Assembly (NCBI RefSeq): GCF_005771675.1
Contig: NZ_VAJM01000003.1
Location: forward strand, 582,657-646,656
Direction of reading: 5' to 3'
DNA from: Hymenobacter jeollabukensis
GTDB taxonomy: Bacteria > Bacteroidota > Bacteroidia > Cytophagales > Hymenobacteraceae
Length of the DNA stretch: 64,000 bases
Positions 18,550 through 27,665 of the stretch are shown piece by piece (position 1 is the stretch's first letter; each line of letters begins with the position of its first letter). The notes under the pieces are model-generated. The model saw nothing but the letters and a program-made list of their open reading frames with translations, searched no databases and was not told the DNA's origin. The position numbers and the translations under genes are program-made.

Positions 18550-21500
18550 TTAGCGGCGGATTTCCAGCCAGCCCTTGGCCGTGCGGCCCTCCGTATCAAC
18601 TAGGTGGTAATAGTAAATACCGTCGGGCAGGTTGCCGCCGCCCTTCAGGCCGCCGGCCCAGTCGTTCTGGTAGTTCTGGGTTTCGTACACCTGATTGCCC
18701 CAGCGCGAGAATACCTTGATGGTCACCGGCAGGCAGCTTAGGCGCTGCTCAAACGTGTCGTTCTGCCCGTCGCCGTTGGGGGTGATGATGTTCGGAATGA
18801 ACGGGTCGCCGACGTACACCGGGGCGAAGCGCGTGGTCGAGGAGCAGGACGAGTTGTAGTAGGCCGTGAACTTCACCTGGTACTTGCCGGGCTTGGCATA
18901 CACGTGCGTCGGAAACTGCTCGGTGCTCTGCACGATGTCGCTGCGTTCCGCGTCGCCAAAATTCCACTCGTATCTGTTGGCGAAGAGCAGGTCGTGATTG
19001 AAGGTATGCGTAAACGGGGCCATGCCGGTGTAGAAGGGCATGTCTTCGCCAGGACGGGGCTTCAGCGGGCAGGTCGGCAGCTCCAGAACCTGGTTGGTAC
19101 GGTCCTCGGGCACCAGCATCACGCGCAGCTGGGACGCGTTCAGGCAGCCGGTGGTGGCGCGGTAAGTGTAGGTGAGCATCACCGGGCCGCTGCTGCCGGG
19201 CACCGGGGTGTACTGCCCGTCGGGCGTGCAGCCGGGGCCGCTCCAGGTGCCGCCCGCGGGGGAGCCCTGCAGGCGGTAGCCGCTGCGCTGGAAGGAGCAC
19301 AGCGCCGTGTCGCGGCCCGCTACCACGACGGGCACGTTGTTGACCAGAATGCGCTGCGAAGCCGAGCCACACTGCAGCGCGGGTAGATTATAGGTGATGG
19401 TGTGCGTGCCCGGACCCGCCGCTTGGGGGTTGAACTGGTCGCCGGTGACGCCCGGGCCGCTCCAGGTACCGCCGACGACGGTGGCCGTCAGACGAATGGG
19501 TGCTTCGTAGAGGCAGATCTGCGGGGGCAGGGCGAAGGTGACGGGCGTGATGGGCAGCACCGTCATGTTCAGGGTGCTGGTGGTGACGCAGGTGCCGGTG
19601 CTGGCCACCGTGTAGGTCAGTTGGTGCGTACCCACGGCGGCCGTGCCCGGTGCGAAGGTGTAGCCCGCAGCCACCGAGCCCGTGACGCCGGTGCCCGCCC
19701 AAGTGCCGCCCGCGGGCGAGCCGCCCAGGCGCATCGAGCCCGCATCCACGCACACGCTCTGGTTCGGGCCGGCCACGGCCACGTTCATGCCGAAGTCAAT
19801 CTTGAAGGCGGCGTTGTTGCAGTTCGAGGCCCCGTTGCGGGTGGAGTAAGAGCCGGCGCCGGGCGGAATCGGGAAGCTCGACGAGCCGCCGCAGCCGCCG
19901 CATACGGCCTGGTACACGAAGCCGCGACGGTCGAAGCGCGAGGTGCCGCCGTCGACGTGCTCCTCGCCGCTGCCGCCGAAGTAGGTGGCGTATTCCAGCG
20001 TCGTGGCGTAGGGCGCCAGCTGCATCAGGTAGAAGTCGTTGCCGTCGGTGGTGCGCTGAATGGCGTTGCTGGTGGTAATCAGGCCGCGGGTGTCCTCGTT
20101 GCCGTAGCTGCCGCCGTTGATGTCGCCGCCCCAGCCGCAGATGTAAATCCGCTCGCACTGGTCGACCAGAAAGGCCGTGGGCGAAATATCCGGGTTGCTG
20201 CGGCCGGTGCCGAAGGCCGTGCTCAGCACCGCGCTGCCCAGGTCGGGCGCCAGCTTGTTGACGAACTGCCGGCCGTTGGCGCTGGAATACACGTTGCCGA
20301 CGATGGGCCACTGCCCGCGCGTCTGGCCCAGGGCGTACACCCCGCCCAGCCCGTCGAGCTGCAGAAAGTACACCTCGTCGTGCTGCCCGGTGCCCAGGTA
20401 GGTCACACGGCGGGCCTGGTAGCTGCTGCCTGCGTTGGGCGAGAGGCGGGCAATGTAGCCGTCGACGCCGCCGAACAGGCTGGTCTGGTAAGCGCCGCTG
20501 ATGGGTTCCAAGTCGGCGCTGGTGGTGCCGCCGCCGATGTAAATGTCCCGGGCCGCGTTAATCTGAATGGAGTAGGCCGCATCGGCACCCGAGCCGCCGA
20601 AGTAGCTGGAAAACGTAAGGGCGCTGAGCGTGGGCGAGAGGCGGGCCACCACCGCGTCGTAGAGGCCGCCGCGGTGGCTGGTCTGCACCGCCCCCACCAG
20701 CGGAAAGTTGGTCGACGCGGTGCTGCTGGCAATGTACACGTTGTCGTCGCTGTCCACCGTGATGTCGCCGCGGAACTGGTCACCGTAGTTGTGCACCAGC
20801 TGGTTAAAGGAGCCGGTGGTCGTCAGCAGGCCGTCGTTGTTGGTACCGCCGAGGAAGGTCGAGCCCACCAGTGCCGAGCCGCTGCTGTTCAGGCGCGTCA
20901 CCACGATATCGGAGCCCGCGGTGTAGCTCAGGCCGCTGAGCGGGGCAAAGCTCGGCCCGCCCTCGAAATGCTGGTCGAAGCCGTTGCCCGTCACCGGATA
21001 ATTCGCGGAAGAAGTGGTGCCGAGCACCAGCAGGTCGCCCTGGTTGTTCACCACCAGGCTGTGCGGCACGTCGGCGCCGCTGCCGCCGATGTAGGTGGCC
21101 CACAGGCGCGAGGCGCTGCCGGTGGCGGCGCTGTTGTACTTGATGATGGCCATGTCGATAACCCCGCCGAAGGAAGTATCGAAGGCGCCCGGGCTGGTGG
21201 GGTAGCCGGCGGCGAAGGCAATGCCGCCGGAGTACATGTTGCCCTGCTGGTCGTAGGTGGCCGTGAAGCCCCAGTTGTCGGAGGTCGAGCCCGTAAACGA
21301 GGAAAATACCACCGTCGGGTCGATGGTCAGCGGGCGCGTATGGTCGTAGCGGCCCAGCTCGAAGCGCACTTCGCGGCCCTGCAGCACGTAGCGGCAGCTC
21401 ACCGGCTGCTGCCGGCCATTGGCGTCGAGCTGCCAAGCCTGCGGAGCCAGCTCCGTGACGGTACCCACCGAGGTGCCGATTTCCAGCACGCCGTCGGGGC

Positions 21501-22065
21501 GCAGCTGCAGGCGGTCGGCGCCGTCGTAGCGCAGGCGGATGCGGCCCGCGTCGGCCCGAGCGGCCAGCTCGAAGTCGTATTCCAACTGGCCCTGGCGGTT
21601 TTCGTAGAGGTGCGCGTCGATGCCGTTCCACAGGCCCTGGTAGCGCAGCTCGCGGTAGCCGCCCACGCCCTGGGCCCAGCGCTTGGCGTCGTTGCCGAGC
21701 AGGTAGTTGCGCACTTCGCCGGTGGGCACGGTGGGCTGCAGGGTGGCGCCGCTGCGGGCCCCTACGAAGCGCATGCTGTAGGCGTGGCCGTGCATCTTGT
21801 CGGTGGCCGCGGCGCCTTCCTTGCCGTGGTGGTGGTGGGCCGCCAACTGCTGCGGATCGACGAAGGAATAGGTCAGGCCGGTGGCTTCTACGAACAAGCG
21901 GCCGGCGGGCAGCGGGGCGGCGTAGCGGGCGCGGGTGTCCCACTGGCCTTTGTTCTCGATGAACTCCAGGCTGCGGGCGGGCGGCTCACTGAGGGCCTGC
22001 GCCAGGGTGGGAAGGGACAACAGGCCAAGCAGCGCAGCCACCCGGCCGAGGGTAGAAAGAAACAT
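18550..22065 (-). CDS. Giant secreted protein with SBBP repeats and T9SS type B sorting domain (paralogue)
   Basis: A 1171-residue paralogue of the neighbouring gene with the same order. A signal peptide (ending TLAQALS) leads into the FIENKGQW/IDAHLYEN N-terminal domain (about 30-260), then SBBP-type propeller repeats (TIDPTVVFSSFTGS, YIGGSGADVPHSLVVNNQG), Ig-like GGTWAGTG/GGTWSGPG modules, a PKD-like segment (RYEWNFGDAE) and a C-terminal module NIITPNGDGQNDTFE...KGWLEIRR. The C-terminus directs T9SS export and attachment of type B cargo. A His-rich insert (AAHHHHGKEG, near 85) and a CGGCGGSS loop are absent from the other copy. Function unknown, probably a surface adhesin or matrix protein. 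Confidence 0.88.
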   Translation of the reverse strand: MFLSTLGRVAALLGLLSLPTLAQALSEPPARSLEFIENKGQWDTRARYAAPLPAGRLFVEATGLTYSFVDPQQLAAHHHHGKEGAAATDKMHGHAYSMRFVGARSGATLQPTVPTGEVRNYLLGNDAKRWAQGVGGYRELRYQGLWNGIDAHLYENRQGQLEYDFELAARADAGRIRLRYDGADRLQLRPDGVLEIGTSVGTVTELAPQAWQLDANGRQQPVSCRYVLQGREVRFELGRYDHTRPLTIDPTVVFSSFTGSTSDNWGFTATYDQQGNMYSGGIAFAAGYPTSPGAFDTSFGGVIDMAIIKYNSAATGSASRLWATYIGGSGADVPHSLVVNNQGDLLVLGTTSSANYPVTGNGFDQHFEGGPSFAPLSGLSYTAGSDIVVTRLNSSGSALVGSTFLGGTNNDGLLTTTGSFNQLVHNYGDQFRGDITVDSDDNVYIASSTASTNFPLVGAVQTSHRGGLYDAVVARLSPTLSALTFSSYFGGSGADAAYSIQINAARDIYIGGGTTSADLEPISGAYQTSLFGGVDGYIARLSPNAGSSYQARRVTYLGTGQHDEVYFLQLDGLGGVYALGQTRGQWPIVGNVYSSANGRQFVNKLAPDLGSAVLSTAFGTGRSNPDISPTAFLVDQCERIYICGWGGDINGGSYGNEDTRGLITTSNAIQRTTDGNDFYLMQLAPYATTLEYATYFGGSGEEHVDGGTSRFDRRGFVYQAVCGGCGGSSSFPIPPGAGSYSTRNGASNCNNAAFKIDFGMNVAVAGPNQSVCVDAGSMRLGGSPAGGTWAGTGVTGSVAAGYTFAPGTAAVGTHQLTYTVASTGTCVTTSTLNMTVLPITPVTFALPPQICLYEAPIRLTATVVGGTWSGPGVTGDQFNPQAAGPGTHTITYNLPALQCGSASQRILVNNVPVVVAGRDTALCSFQRSGYRLQGSPAGGTWSGPGCTPDGQYTPVPGSSGPVMLTYTYRATTGCLNASQLRVMLVPEDRTNQVLELPTCPLKPRPGEDMPFYTGMAPFTHTFNHDLLFANRYEWNFGDAERSDIVQSTEQFPTHVYAKPGKYQVKFTAYYNSSCSSTTRFAPVYVGDPFIPNIITPNGDGQNDTFEQRLSCLPVTIKVFSRWGNQVYETQNYQNDWAGGLKGGGNLPDGIYYYHLVDTEGRTAKGWLEIRR

Positions 22066-22151
22066 GGGACGTTAATAGAGGATTACTTCGAAGGTACAAC
22101 GAAACAGGCGCGTTCGTGCCCGGCTCACCTGATCATGTGATTGGCGCCGAA

Positions 22152-23291
22152 ATGCGTCGTAGGTTTGCGGCTTCAAGGTTTGGTTGGTATCCGGTGCGTC
22201 GTTCATTTGCATTCAAGCTCACGCTGCTCACGCTGGCCTGGCTCGTGTTGGCCATAGGGTGCATGCAAGTGCCGACAAGGTTGCTTTGGCCCGCCGCATT
22301 CGGGGCCCTCACGCTGCCGGTGGCCCTGGCCGTGAATGGTGGTTGGCTGACATACTGGGTGTTGCGCCGCTGGCCGGTGGCTCTGCTGCCCCTGGCCGCG
22401 CTGCTGCTCTGCTGGCCGCACCTGCAGCGCGGGCTGGCCCTGCACCTGCCCGCCGCCACCCCGGCCGCCGATTCGGTGTCGGTACGGATGGTCAGCGCCA
22501 ACGTGCGCATTTTCAACGTGTACCCCCAGCTGCGCGACCCGGACTTGGCTTCGACCAAGACCATGATCCGTTACCTGGCCGACAGTCCGGCCGACGTGCT
22601 CTGCCTGCAGGAATTCTACACCGAGCCCCGGCCCACGCAGGACGGCACCGTGTTCAACACCGAGCGGCAGCTCGGCCGGCTCAGCGGCCGGCGGGCGTTT
22701 GTCTCGACCACGCTCACCAACCGCCTCGGCGCCAAGTTCGGGCTGGCCATCTTTTCGCGCTTTCCCATCGTGCGCCGGGGGGTTATTCAGTTCGGGCGCC
22801 TCACCCAGAACCACGCCATGTGGGCCGACCTGCGCCTGCCCCAGGGCGACACCGTGCGCGTGTTCAACGCCCATCTGCAGAGCATGAGCATGGCCGAGCA
22901 GGACATCGTGGACAGCTACAGCAGCAAGGCCGGATTCAAGGCCAAGAGTATCGGGCTGCTGCGGCGCTTCAAGCGCGGCATGGTGCAGCGCAGTGTGCAG
23001 GTCGATACCCTGGTCGGGCGCATCGAGCGCAGCCCCTACCCGGTGCTGCTCTGCGCCGACCTGAACGATTTGCCCTACAGCTATAGCTACGACCAGCTGG
23101 CCGACCACCTGCAGAACGCCTGGGCCACGGTGGGCCTGGGCGTGGGCGCCACCTACAACGGCAAGCTGCCGCTGCTGCGCATCGACCAGCAGTTTGCCGG
23201 CCCGCCGTTTCGGGTGCTGGGCTGCCGCGTGCGCCGCGACATGCCGTATTCCGACCACTTTCCGGTGGAAGCGGAGTATCGATTGAGATGA
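22152..23291 (+). CDS. Membrane-anchored endonuclease/exonuclease/phosphatase family protein
   Basis: A 379-residue protein. Three hydrophobic N-terminal segments (LTLLTLAWLVLAIGCM; WPAAFGALTLPVALAV; WPVALLPLAALLLCW) anchor an EEP catalytic domain outside the membrane. Catalytic residues of the DNase I-like fold are visible: Glu154 in CLQEFY, His241 in NAHLQS, Asp303 in CADLND and the SDH motif at 367-369 (YSDHFPV). The family cleaves phosphodiesters or phosphomonoesters with a metal ion; the substrate here is unknown. The ATG at 22152 is preferred over the upstream GTG at 22116, which would add twelve non-conserved residues. Confidence 0.87.
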   Translation: MRRRFAASRFGWYPVRRSFAFKLTLLTLAWLVLAIGCMQVPTRLLWPAAFGALTLPVALAVNGGWLTYWVLRRWPVALLPLAALLLCWPHLQRGLALHLPAATPAADSVSVRMVSANVRIFNVYPQLRDPDLASTKTMIRYLADSPADVLCLQEFYTEPRPTQDGTVFNTERQLGRLSGRRAFVSTTLTNRLGAKFGLAIFSRFPIVRRGVIQFGRLTQNHAMWADLRLPQGDTVRVFNAHLQSMSMAEQDIVDSYSSKAGFKAKSIGLLRRFKRGMVQRSVQVDTLVGRIERSPYPVLLCADLNDLPYSYSYDQLADHLQNAWATVGLGVGATYNGKLPLLRIDQQFAGPPFRVLGCRVRRDMPYSDHFPVEAEYRLR

Positions 23292-23394
23292 GTAAAAGCG
23301 CACATGCGTAGAGCGTAGAGCAGAAAGGTTGCCCGCGAGCAAACATCCTGCCTATCTACCCGCTTACTCACCTTTATCTACTCTCCCGACTCAC

Positions 23395-23402
23395 TACCTT
23401 TG
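23395..23402 (+). promoter_or_regulatory. Promoter -7 box of cysS, abutting the start codon
   Basis: TACCTTTG matches the Bacteroidota -7 consensus and ends four bases before the cysS ATG at 23407. With the box centred at -7 the transcript would start within about one base of the ATG, so the mRNA should be leaderless. The -33 element is weak. Confidence 0.65.
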
Positions 23403-23406
23403 CCCC

Positions 23407-24909
23407 ATGCAACACCCACTGTCGCTCCACAACACGCTTACGCGCAAGAAAGAACCGTTTGTCCCCGTGCACGCGCCCTTCGTGGGCGTGTACCTCTGCG
23501 GCCCGACGGTGTACTCGGAAGCGCACGTGGGCAACGCCCGGGGCCCGGTGGTGTTCGACGTGCTGACGCGCTACCTGCGCCAGCTCGGCTACTCGGTGCG
23601 CTACGTGCGCAACATCACCGACGTAGGCCACCTCGTGGGCGACGCCGACGAGGGCGAGGACAAAATCAGCAAGATGGCCCGGGCCCAGAAGCTGGAACCC
23701 ATGCAGGTGGCCCAGGACTACGCCAACCGCTACCGCCGCCATATGGAGGCGCTGGGCTGCCTTTCGCCCGACATCGAGCCGCTGGCCACCGGCCACATCA
23801 TCGAGCAGATTCAGATGATCGAGGAAATCATCGAGAACGGCTTCGCCTACGAGGTCAACGGCTCGGTGTACTTCGACGTGCCCCGGTACAACGAGGCCGG
23901 CAACGGCTACGGCAAGCTCTCGGGCCGGGTGCCGGAGGAGCTGCTCAGCGGCTCGCGCGACAACCTCGCCGGGCAGGACGAAAAGCGCAGCCCCCTGGAC
24001 TTCGCGCTCTGGAAAAAGGCCGACGAGCGGCACCTCATGCGCTGGCCCTCGCCCTGGGGCGAAGGATTTCCCGGCTGGCACCTGGAGTGCTCGGCCATGA
24101 GCCGCAAGTACCTCGGCCGCGAGTCCGACATCCACGGCGGCGGGCTGGATTTGATGTTTCCGCACCACGAGTGCGAAATAGCCCAGAGCCAGGCCAGCCA
24201 CTCGCACACCGACGAGGCGCGGGTGTGGCTGCACAACAACATGATTACGGTGAACGGCCAGAAGATGAGCAAGTCCTTCGGCAACTTCATCACCATTTCG
24301 GAGCTGTTCAGCGGGCAGCACCCGTCCCTGTCGCAGGCCTACTCGCCCATGGTGGTGCGCTTCTTCCTGCTCCAGGCCCACTACCGCAGCACCGTCGACT
24401 TCTCCGATGAGGGCCTGAAAGCGGCCAGCAAGGGCTACCGCAAGCTCATGAACGGCCTGCGCCAGATCGAGCGGCTCAGCCTGCCCGAGGGCACCGAGCG
24501 CGCCGCCGATACCAGCGCGGCCGACGCGGAGCTGCGCAAGCTGGTGCAGGACTGCTACGTGGGCCTGAACGACGACCTGAACACGGCCCGCGCCATTGCC
24601 TCGCTGTTCAACCTGCTGCGCAAGTTCAACGGCTACTACAACCAGCCGGCCACGCTGGCGCAGGTAGGCGAAGCCGCCCTGGCCGAAGCCACCGCCGCCT
24701 ACCGCACGCTGGTGGTCGACATTCTGGGCCTGCGCGACGAGCCCCGGGCCAACGCGGAGGAACTGTTGGGCCTGACCCTGCAGTTCTACGCCGAGGCCAA
24801 GTCGGCCAAGGACTACGCCAAAGTGGACACCATCCGGGCCGCCCTCAAGGAACAGGGCATCCTGGTGAAGGACACCAAGGCCGGCGTCGACTGGGCCTAC
24901 GAAGAGTAA
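23407..24909 (+). CDS. cysS: Cysteinyl-tRNA synthetase
   Basis: A 500-residue class I synthetase that charges tRNA-Cys. Zinc-site and active-site motifs are visible: [19 protein letters not shown], with the HIGH-equivalent HVGN at residues 40-43; [18 protein letters not shown]; and KMSKS at 286-290. The C-terminal helical and anticodon-binding part is normal in length. The ATG at 23407 ([18 protein letters not shown]) fits the family N-terminus and the abutting promoter box; the longer frame from 23329 does not. It stands alone, followed by a large intergenic repeat. Confidence 0.98.
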   Translation: MQHPLSLHNTLTRKKEPFVPVHAPFVGVYLCGPTVYSEAHVGNARGPVVFDVLTRYLRQLGYSVRYVRNITDVGHLVGDADEGEDKISKMARAQKLEPMQVAQDYANRYRRHMEALGCLSPDIEPLATGHIIEQIQMIEEIIENGFAYEVNGSVYFDVPRYNEAGNGYGKLSGRVPEELLSGSRDNLAGQDEKRSPLDFALWKKADERHLMRWPSPWGEGFPGWHLECSAMSRKYLGRESDIHGGGLDLMFPHHECEIAQSQASHSHTDEARVWLHNNMITVNGQKMSKSFGNFITISELFSGQHPSLSQAYSPMVVRFFLLQAHYRSTVDFSDEGLKAASKGYRKLMNGLRQIERLSLPEGTERAADTSAADAELRKLVQDCYVGLNDDLNTARAIASLFNLLRKFNGYYNQPATLAQVGEAALAEATAAYRTLVVDILGLRDEPRANAEELLGLTLQFYAEAKSAKDYAKVDTIRAALKEQGILVKDTKAGVDWAYEE

Positions 24910-24939
24910 ACGCAGCGCCGGTTTAGCGGCCTTCACAGC

Positions 24940-25046
24940 ACGTCATGCTGAGCGCAGTCGAAGCATCTCTACCGCTTCGTTTGATACTAATCTCAACGAG
25001 CAGATTACTATCCGTAGAGATGCTTCGACTGCGCTCAGCATGACGT
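24940..25046. repeat. Long intergenic inverted repeat (REP/MITE-like), copy 2
   Basis: A perfect pair of 33-base arms (left arm beginning ACGTCATGCTGAGCGCAGTC) encloses a 41-base centre. The centre contains TCAACGAGCAGATTACTA, closely matching the centre of the element at 833-955, so both belong to one family. It lies between cysS and the M28 peptidase gene and could also act as a strong hairpin in RNA. Confidence 0.9.
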
Positions 25047-25082
25047 TCTTACTTAGATTTGCTTTCGACTTTTCTCCTCCCA

Positions 25083-26126
25083 ATGACCCGCAACCCCCTG
25101 CGCCTGCTGTGGCGCCCCGCCGCCCTGCTCGCCGCCACGGTGCTGCTCACGGCCTGCCCCGATAAGAAACCGGCCACCGAAACCCCGGACGCGGGTAGCG
25201 CCGCTGAAACGCCGCTGCGCAAGGCCCCGGCCTTCAACGCCGACTCGGCCTACCAGTTCACGGCCAAGCAGGTGAGCTTCGGGCCGCGGGTGCCCAACAC
25301 GCCGGCCCACGTGAACTGCGGCGACTGGATTAGCAGCAAGTTCCGCGCCCTCGGCCTGCAGGTGCAGGAGCAGCCCTTCACGGCCATGGCTTTCGACGGC
25401 AAGCAGTTGCGCGGGCGCAACATCATTGCCCGCTTCGCTCCGCAGGCGGCCCGCCGGGTAGCCCTGTTCGCGCACTGGGATACCCGCCCCTTCGCCGACA
25501 AGGACAAAACCAAGCCCAACGCCCCGCTCGACGGGGCCAACGACGGCGCCTCGGGCGTGGCCGTGGCCCTGGAAATTGCCCGGCAGCTGGCCGCTCAGCC
25601 CGATTCGCTCACGCCCGCCGTCGGCGTCGACATCATCCTGTTTGACGCCGAAGACTACGGCTACGACTCTTCGACCCAGGCCAACCTGGAAAACAAGCTG
25701 GCCGGCGCGGGCGTGGAAAGCTGGTGCCTTGGCTCGCAATATTGGGCCAAAAACCTGGTGCCCGCCGGCTACAAGGCCGAGTACGGCATTCTGTTCGACA
25801 TGGTGGGGGCCAAGGGTGCCCGCTTCTCGCGCGAGGAGCTGAGCCGGCAGCAGGCCAACGACGTAGTGGGCAAGCTCTGGTACAACGCCAGCCGCCTGGG
25901 CTACTCCGACTACTTCATTGCCCAAGACATGCCCGGCATCACCGACGACCACGTGTTCACCAACCAGGCCGGCGTGCGCACCGTCGACCTCATCGACCAC
26001 GTGCCCTACGGCGACGAGTTTTTCCCCGCCTACCACCACACCACCCAGGACAACATGAGCATCATCGACCGCAACACCCTGAAAGCGGTGGGCCAGACGG
26101 TGCTGCAGACCCTGTACCAGGAGTAG
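25083..26126 (+). CDS. M28-family zinc hydrolase, glutaminyl-cyclase-like lipoprotein
   Basis: A 347-residue exported lipoprotein (lipobox TVLLTAC, Cys25). The M28 fold is clear: AHWDTRPFAD, DGANDGASGVAV, LFDAEDYG, LFDMVGAKGARF and YHHTTQDNMSI supply metal ligands and active-site residues. The pattern with single-zinc spacing, the CLGSQYW segment and the length resemble bacterial glutaminyl-peptide cyclotransferases, which form N-terminal pyroglutamate, as well as M28 aminopeptidases. In Bacteroidota with T9SS such cyclases often modify exported proteins, which would fit the secreted neighbours; that is inference. Confidence 0.85.
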   Translation: MTRNPLRLLWRPAALLAATVLLTACPDKKPATETPDAGSAAETPLRKAPAFNADSAYQFTAKQVSFGPRVPNTPAHVNCGDWISSKFRALGLQVQEQPFTAMAFDGKQLRGRNIIARFAPQAARRVALFAHWDTRPFADKDKTKPNAPLDGANDGASGVAVALEIARQLAAQPDSLTPAVGVDIILFDAEDYGYDSSTQANLENKLAGAGVESWCLGSQYWAKNLVPAGYKAEYGILFDMVGAKGARFSREELSRQQANDVVGKLWYNASRLGYSDYFIAQDMPGITDDHVFTNQAGVRTVDLIDHVPYGDEFFPAYHHTTQDNMSIIDRNTLKAVGQTVLQTLYQE

Positions 26127-26141
26127 CACGGAACAGATAGG

Positions 26142-26175
26142 AAAGCCCCGGTTGCGCCCGCAGCCGGGGCTTTTT
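26142..26175 (+). terminator. Intrinsic terminator of the M28 gene
   Basis: AAAGCCCCGG pairs with CCGGGGCTTT around 12 bases and is followed by T-rich sequence, 16 bases past the stop codon. Confidence 0.9.
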
Positions 26176-26222
26176 GCGTTATTGCGGCCCTTATTCGTTG
26201 TTCAAGTCACTCGTTGTCTTCT

Positions 26223-27590
26223 ATGCCGCTTCGTTGCCTCTGGCTGCTGCCCACGCTGGTGCTACTCGTAATGGCCCGGCCGTTGCGGGCGCAGCCCACC
26301 AAGTTTTTGTCGCCGGTGGTGGGCGCCTCGATTATGTTTCAGCAAAAGGTCAGCCTGCGAGCTTACGCGGGTAAGCCCTGCCGGCTGTCGGCACGCATGC
26401 GGGTGGATACGGCACAAGTGGATGGGGGCGACGCCCGCATCGGGCTGCTGATGTTCGATGCAAAAAAGCGCATTCTGGGCGGGTTGAACATGGGCAACAA
26501 GCCCGCGCGCAGCGCTGCCTGGCAGACTTACACCGTACAGGGGCCGTTGGCGAAGCAGGTGGATTCGGTGGGCGTAGTGGGCATCCAGTACCTCAACGGC
26601 ACGTTCGAGTACGACGACTTCAAGCTGGAAGTGGAAACGCAGCCGGGCCAGTGGCAGCGCGTGGAGCTGCGCAACGCCGGCTTTGAGCACAGTGCCCCCG
26701 GCCCCAATACCGGCCTGCCCACTGGCTGGAAATCGATAACGCCGGTGGTGGGTTTTGGCTACGAAGTGGCGGAAACGGCGCCCGGCCAGCGAATCCTGCG
26801 GGTAACCGGCCGCGGCATCGTGCGCTACGGCCGCAATGCCCGCGCCGGCCACTACGCCACCGTCAACGGCGTGAAGCTCTATTACGAAACCTACGGGCAG
26901 GGCGAGCCGCTGCTGCTGCTGCACGGCAACGGCGAATCCATTCAGTCCTTTGCCAACCAGATCGGGGCCCTGGCCGAGCACTACCGGGTTATTGCCGTCG
27001 ACACGCGCGGGCACGGGCGGTCGGGCAACGAAAAGCGGGCCTACACCTACGACCTGTTTGCCGACGACATGCGCGCCCTGCTCGATACGCTGGGCATCGG
27101 AGCGGCGCACGTGGTGGGCTGGAGCGACGGGGGCAACACCGGCCTGAGCCTGGCCACGCGCTACCCCACGCGGGTGCTGAGCCTGGTGACGATGGGCGCC
27201 AACCTGTACTGCGACAAAACCGCCGTGGAGGCCAAAACCCTGCGCGAAGTGCGGCTGATTCACGCCGCGGGCCTGGTACTCGGCCCGTTCAAGCCCAACT
27301 TTCGGCGGGCGCGGCGGCTGAGCACCCTGCTGCTGAAATACCCGCAGATGCAGCCCGCCCAGCTCGGCGCCGTGCAGGTGCCCACGCTGGTGCTGGCCGG
27401 CGAAAACGACGTCATCCTGGAGCCTCACTCGCGGCTGATTGCCAGCAATATCAAGGGCAGCCAGCTGCACATCTTCCCCGGCCTCACGCACTACGCGCCG
27501 CAGGAAGACCGCACCCGGTTCAATGAAGTGGTGTTGGGCTTTCTGCAGCAGCTGCCGCCGGCCGGTGGTAAGGCGCGCCGCACTGAGTAG
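26223..27590 (+). CDS. Secreted alpha/beta hydrolase with N-terminal beta-sandwich module
   Basis: A 455-residue exported protein. The signal peptide is MPLRCLWLLPTLVLLVMA. Residues about 25-200 form a carbohydrate-binding-like sandwich (SARMRVDTAQVDGGDARIGL, DDFKLEVETQPGQW). The catalytic domain begins at ATVNGVKLYYETYG and has LLLLHGNGES (oxyanion loop), the nucleophile elbow GWSDGG with Ser301, acid Asp in LAGENDVILE and His in FPGLTHYAPQ. It is an esterase/lipase-like enzyme of unknown substrate. It heads a run of related secreted hydrolases; no operon linkage is proven. Confidence 0.85.
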   Translation: MPLRCLWLLPTLVLLVMARPLRAQPTKFLSPVVGASIMFQQKVSLRAYAGKPCRLSARMRVDTAQVDGGDARIGLLMFDAKKRILGGLNMGNKPARSAAWQTYTVQGPLAKQVDSVGVVGIQYLNGTFEYDDFKLEVETQPGQWQRVELRNAGFEHSAPGPNTGLPTGWKSITPVVGFGYEVAETAPGQRILRVTGRGIVRYGRNARAGHYATVNGVKLYYETYGQGEPLLLLHGNGESIQSFANQIGALAEHYRVIAVDTRGHGRSGNEKRAYTYDLFADDMRALLDTLGIGAAHVVGWSDGGNTGLSLATRYPTRVLSLVTMGANLYCDKTAVEAKTLREVRLIHAAGLVLGPFKPNFRRARRLSTLLLKYPQMQPAQLGAVQVPTLVLAGENDVILEPHSRLIASNIKGSQLHIFPGLTHYAPQEDRTRFNEVVLGFLQQLPPAGGKARRTE

Positions 27591-27665
27591 TAGGAGCGGG
27601 CCCGGCACAACCTGTGCCCCGGCCAAACGCGTACCTTAAGCCCGCAACTGACCTGCTGCCTGCCG

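Noticed and set aside
16250..22140. Very long plus-strand frames opposite the two giant secreted protein genes
   Set aside because: They are antisense shadows in GC-rich DNA (Ala/Gly/His/Arg-rich, no domain); the minus strand carries complete domain series with sorting signals.
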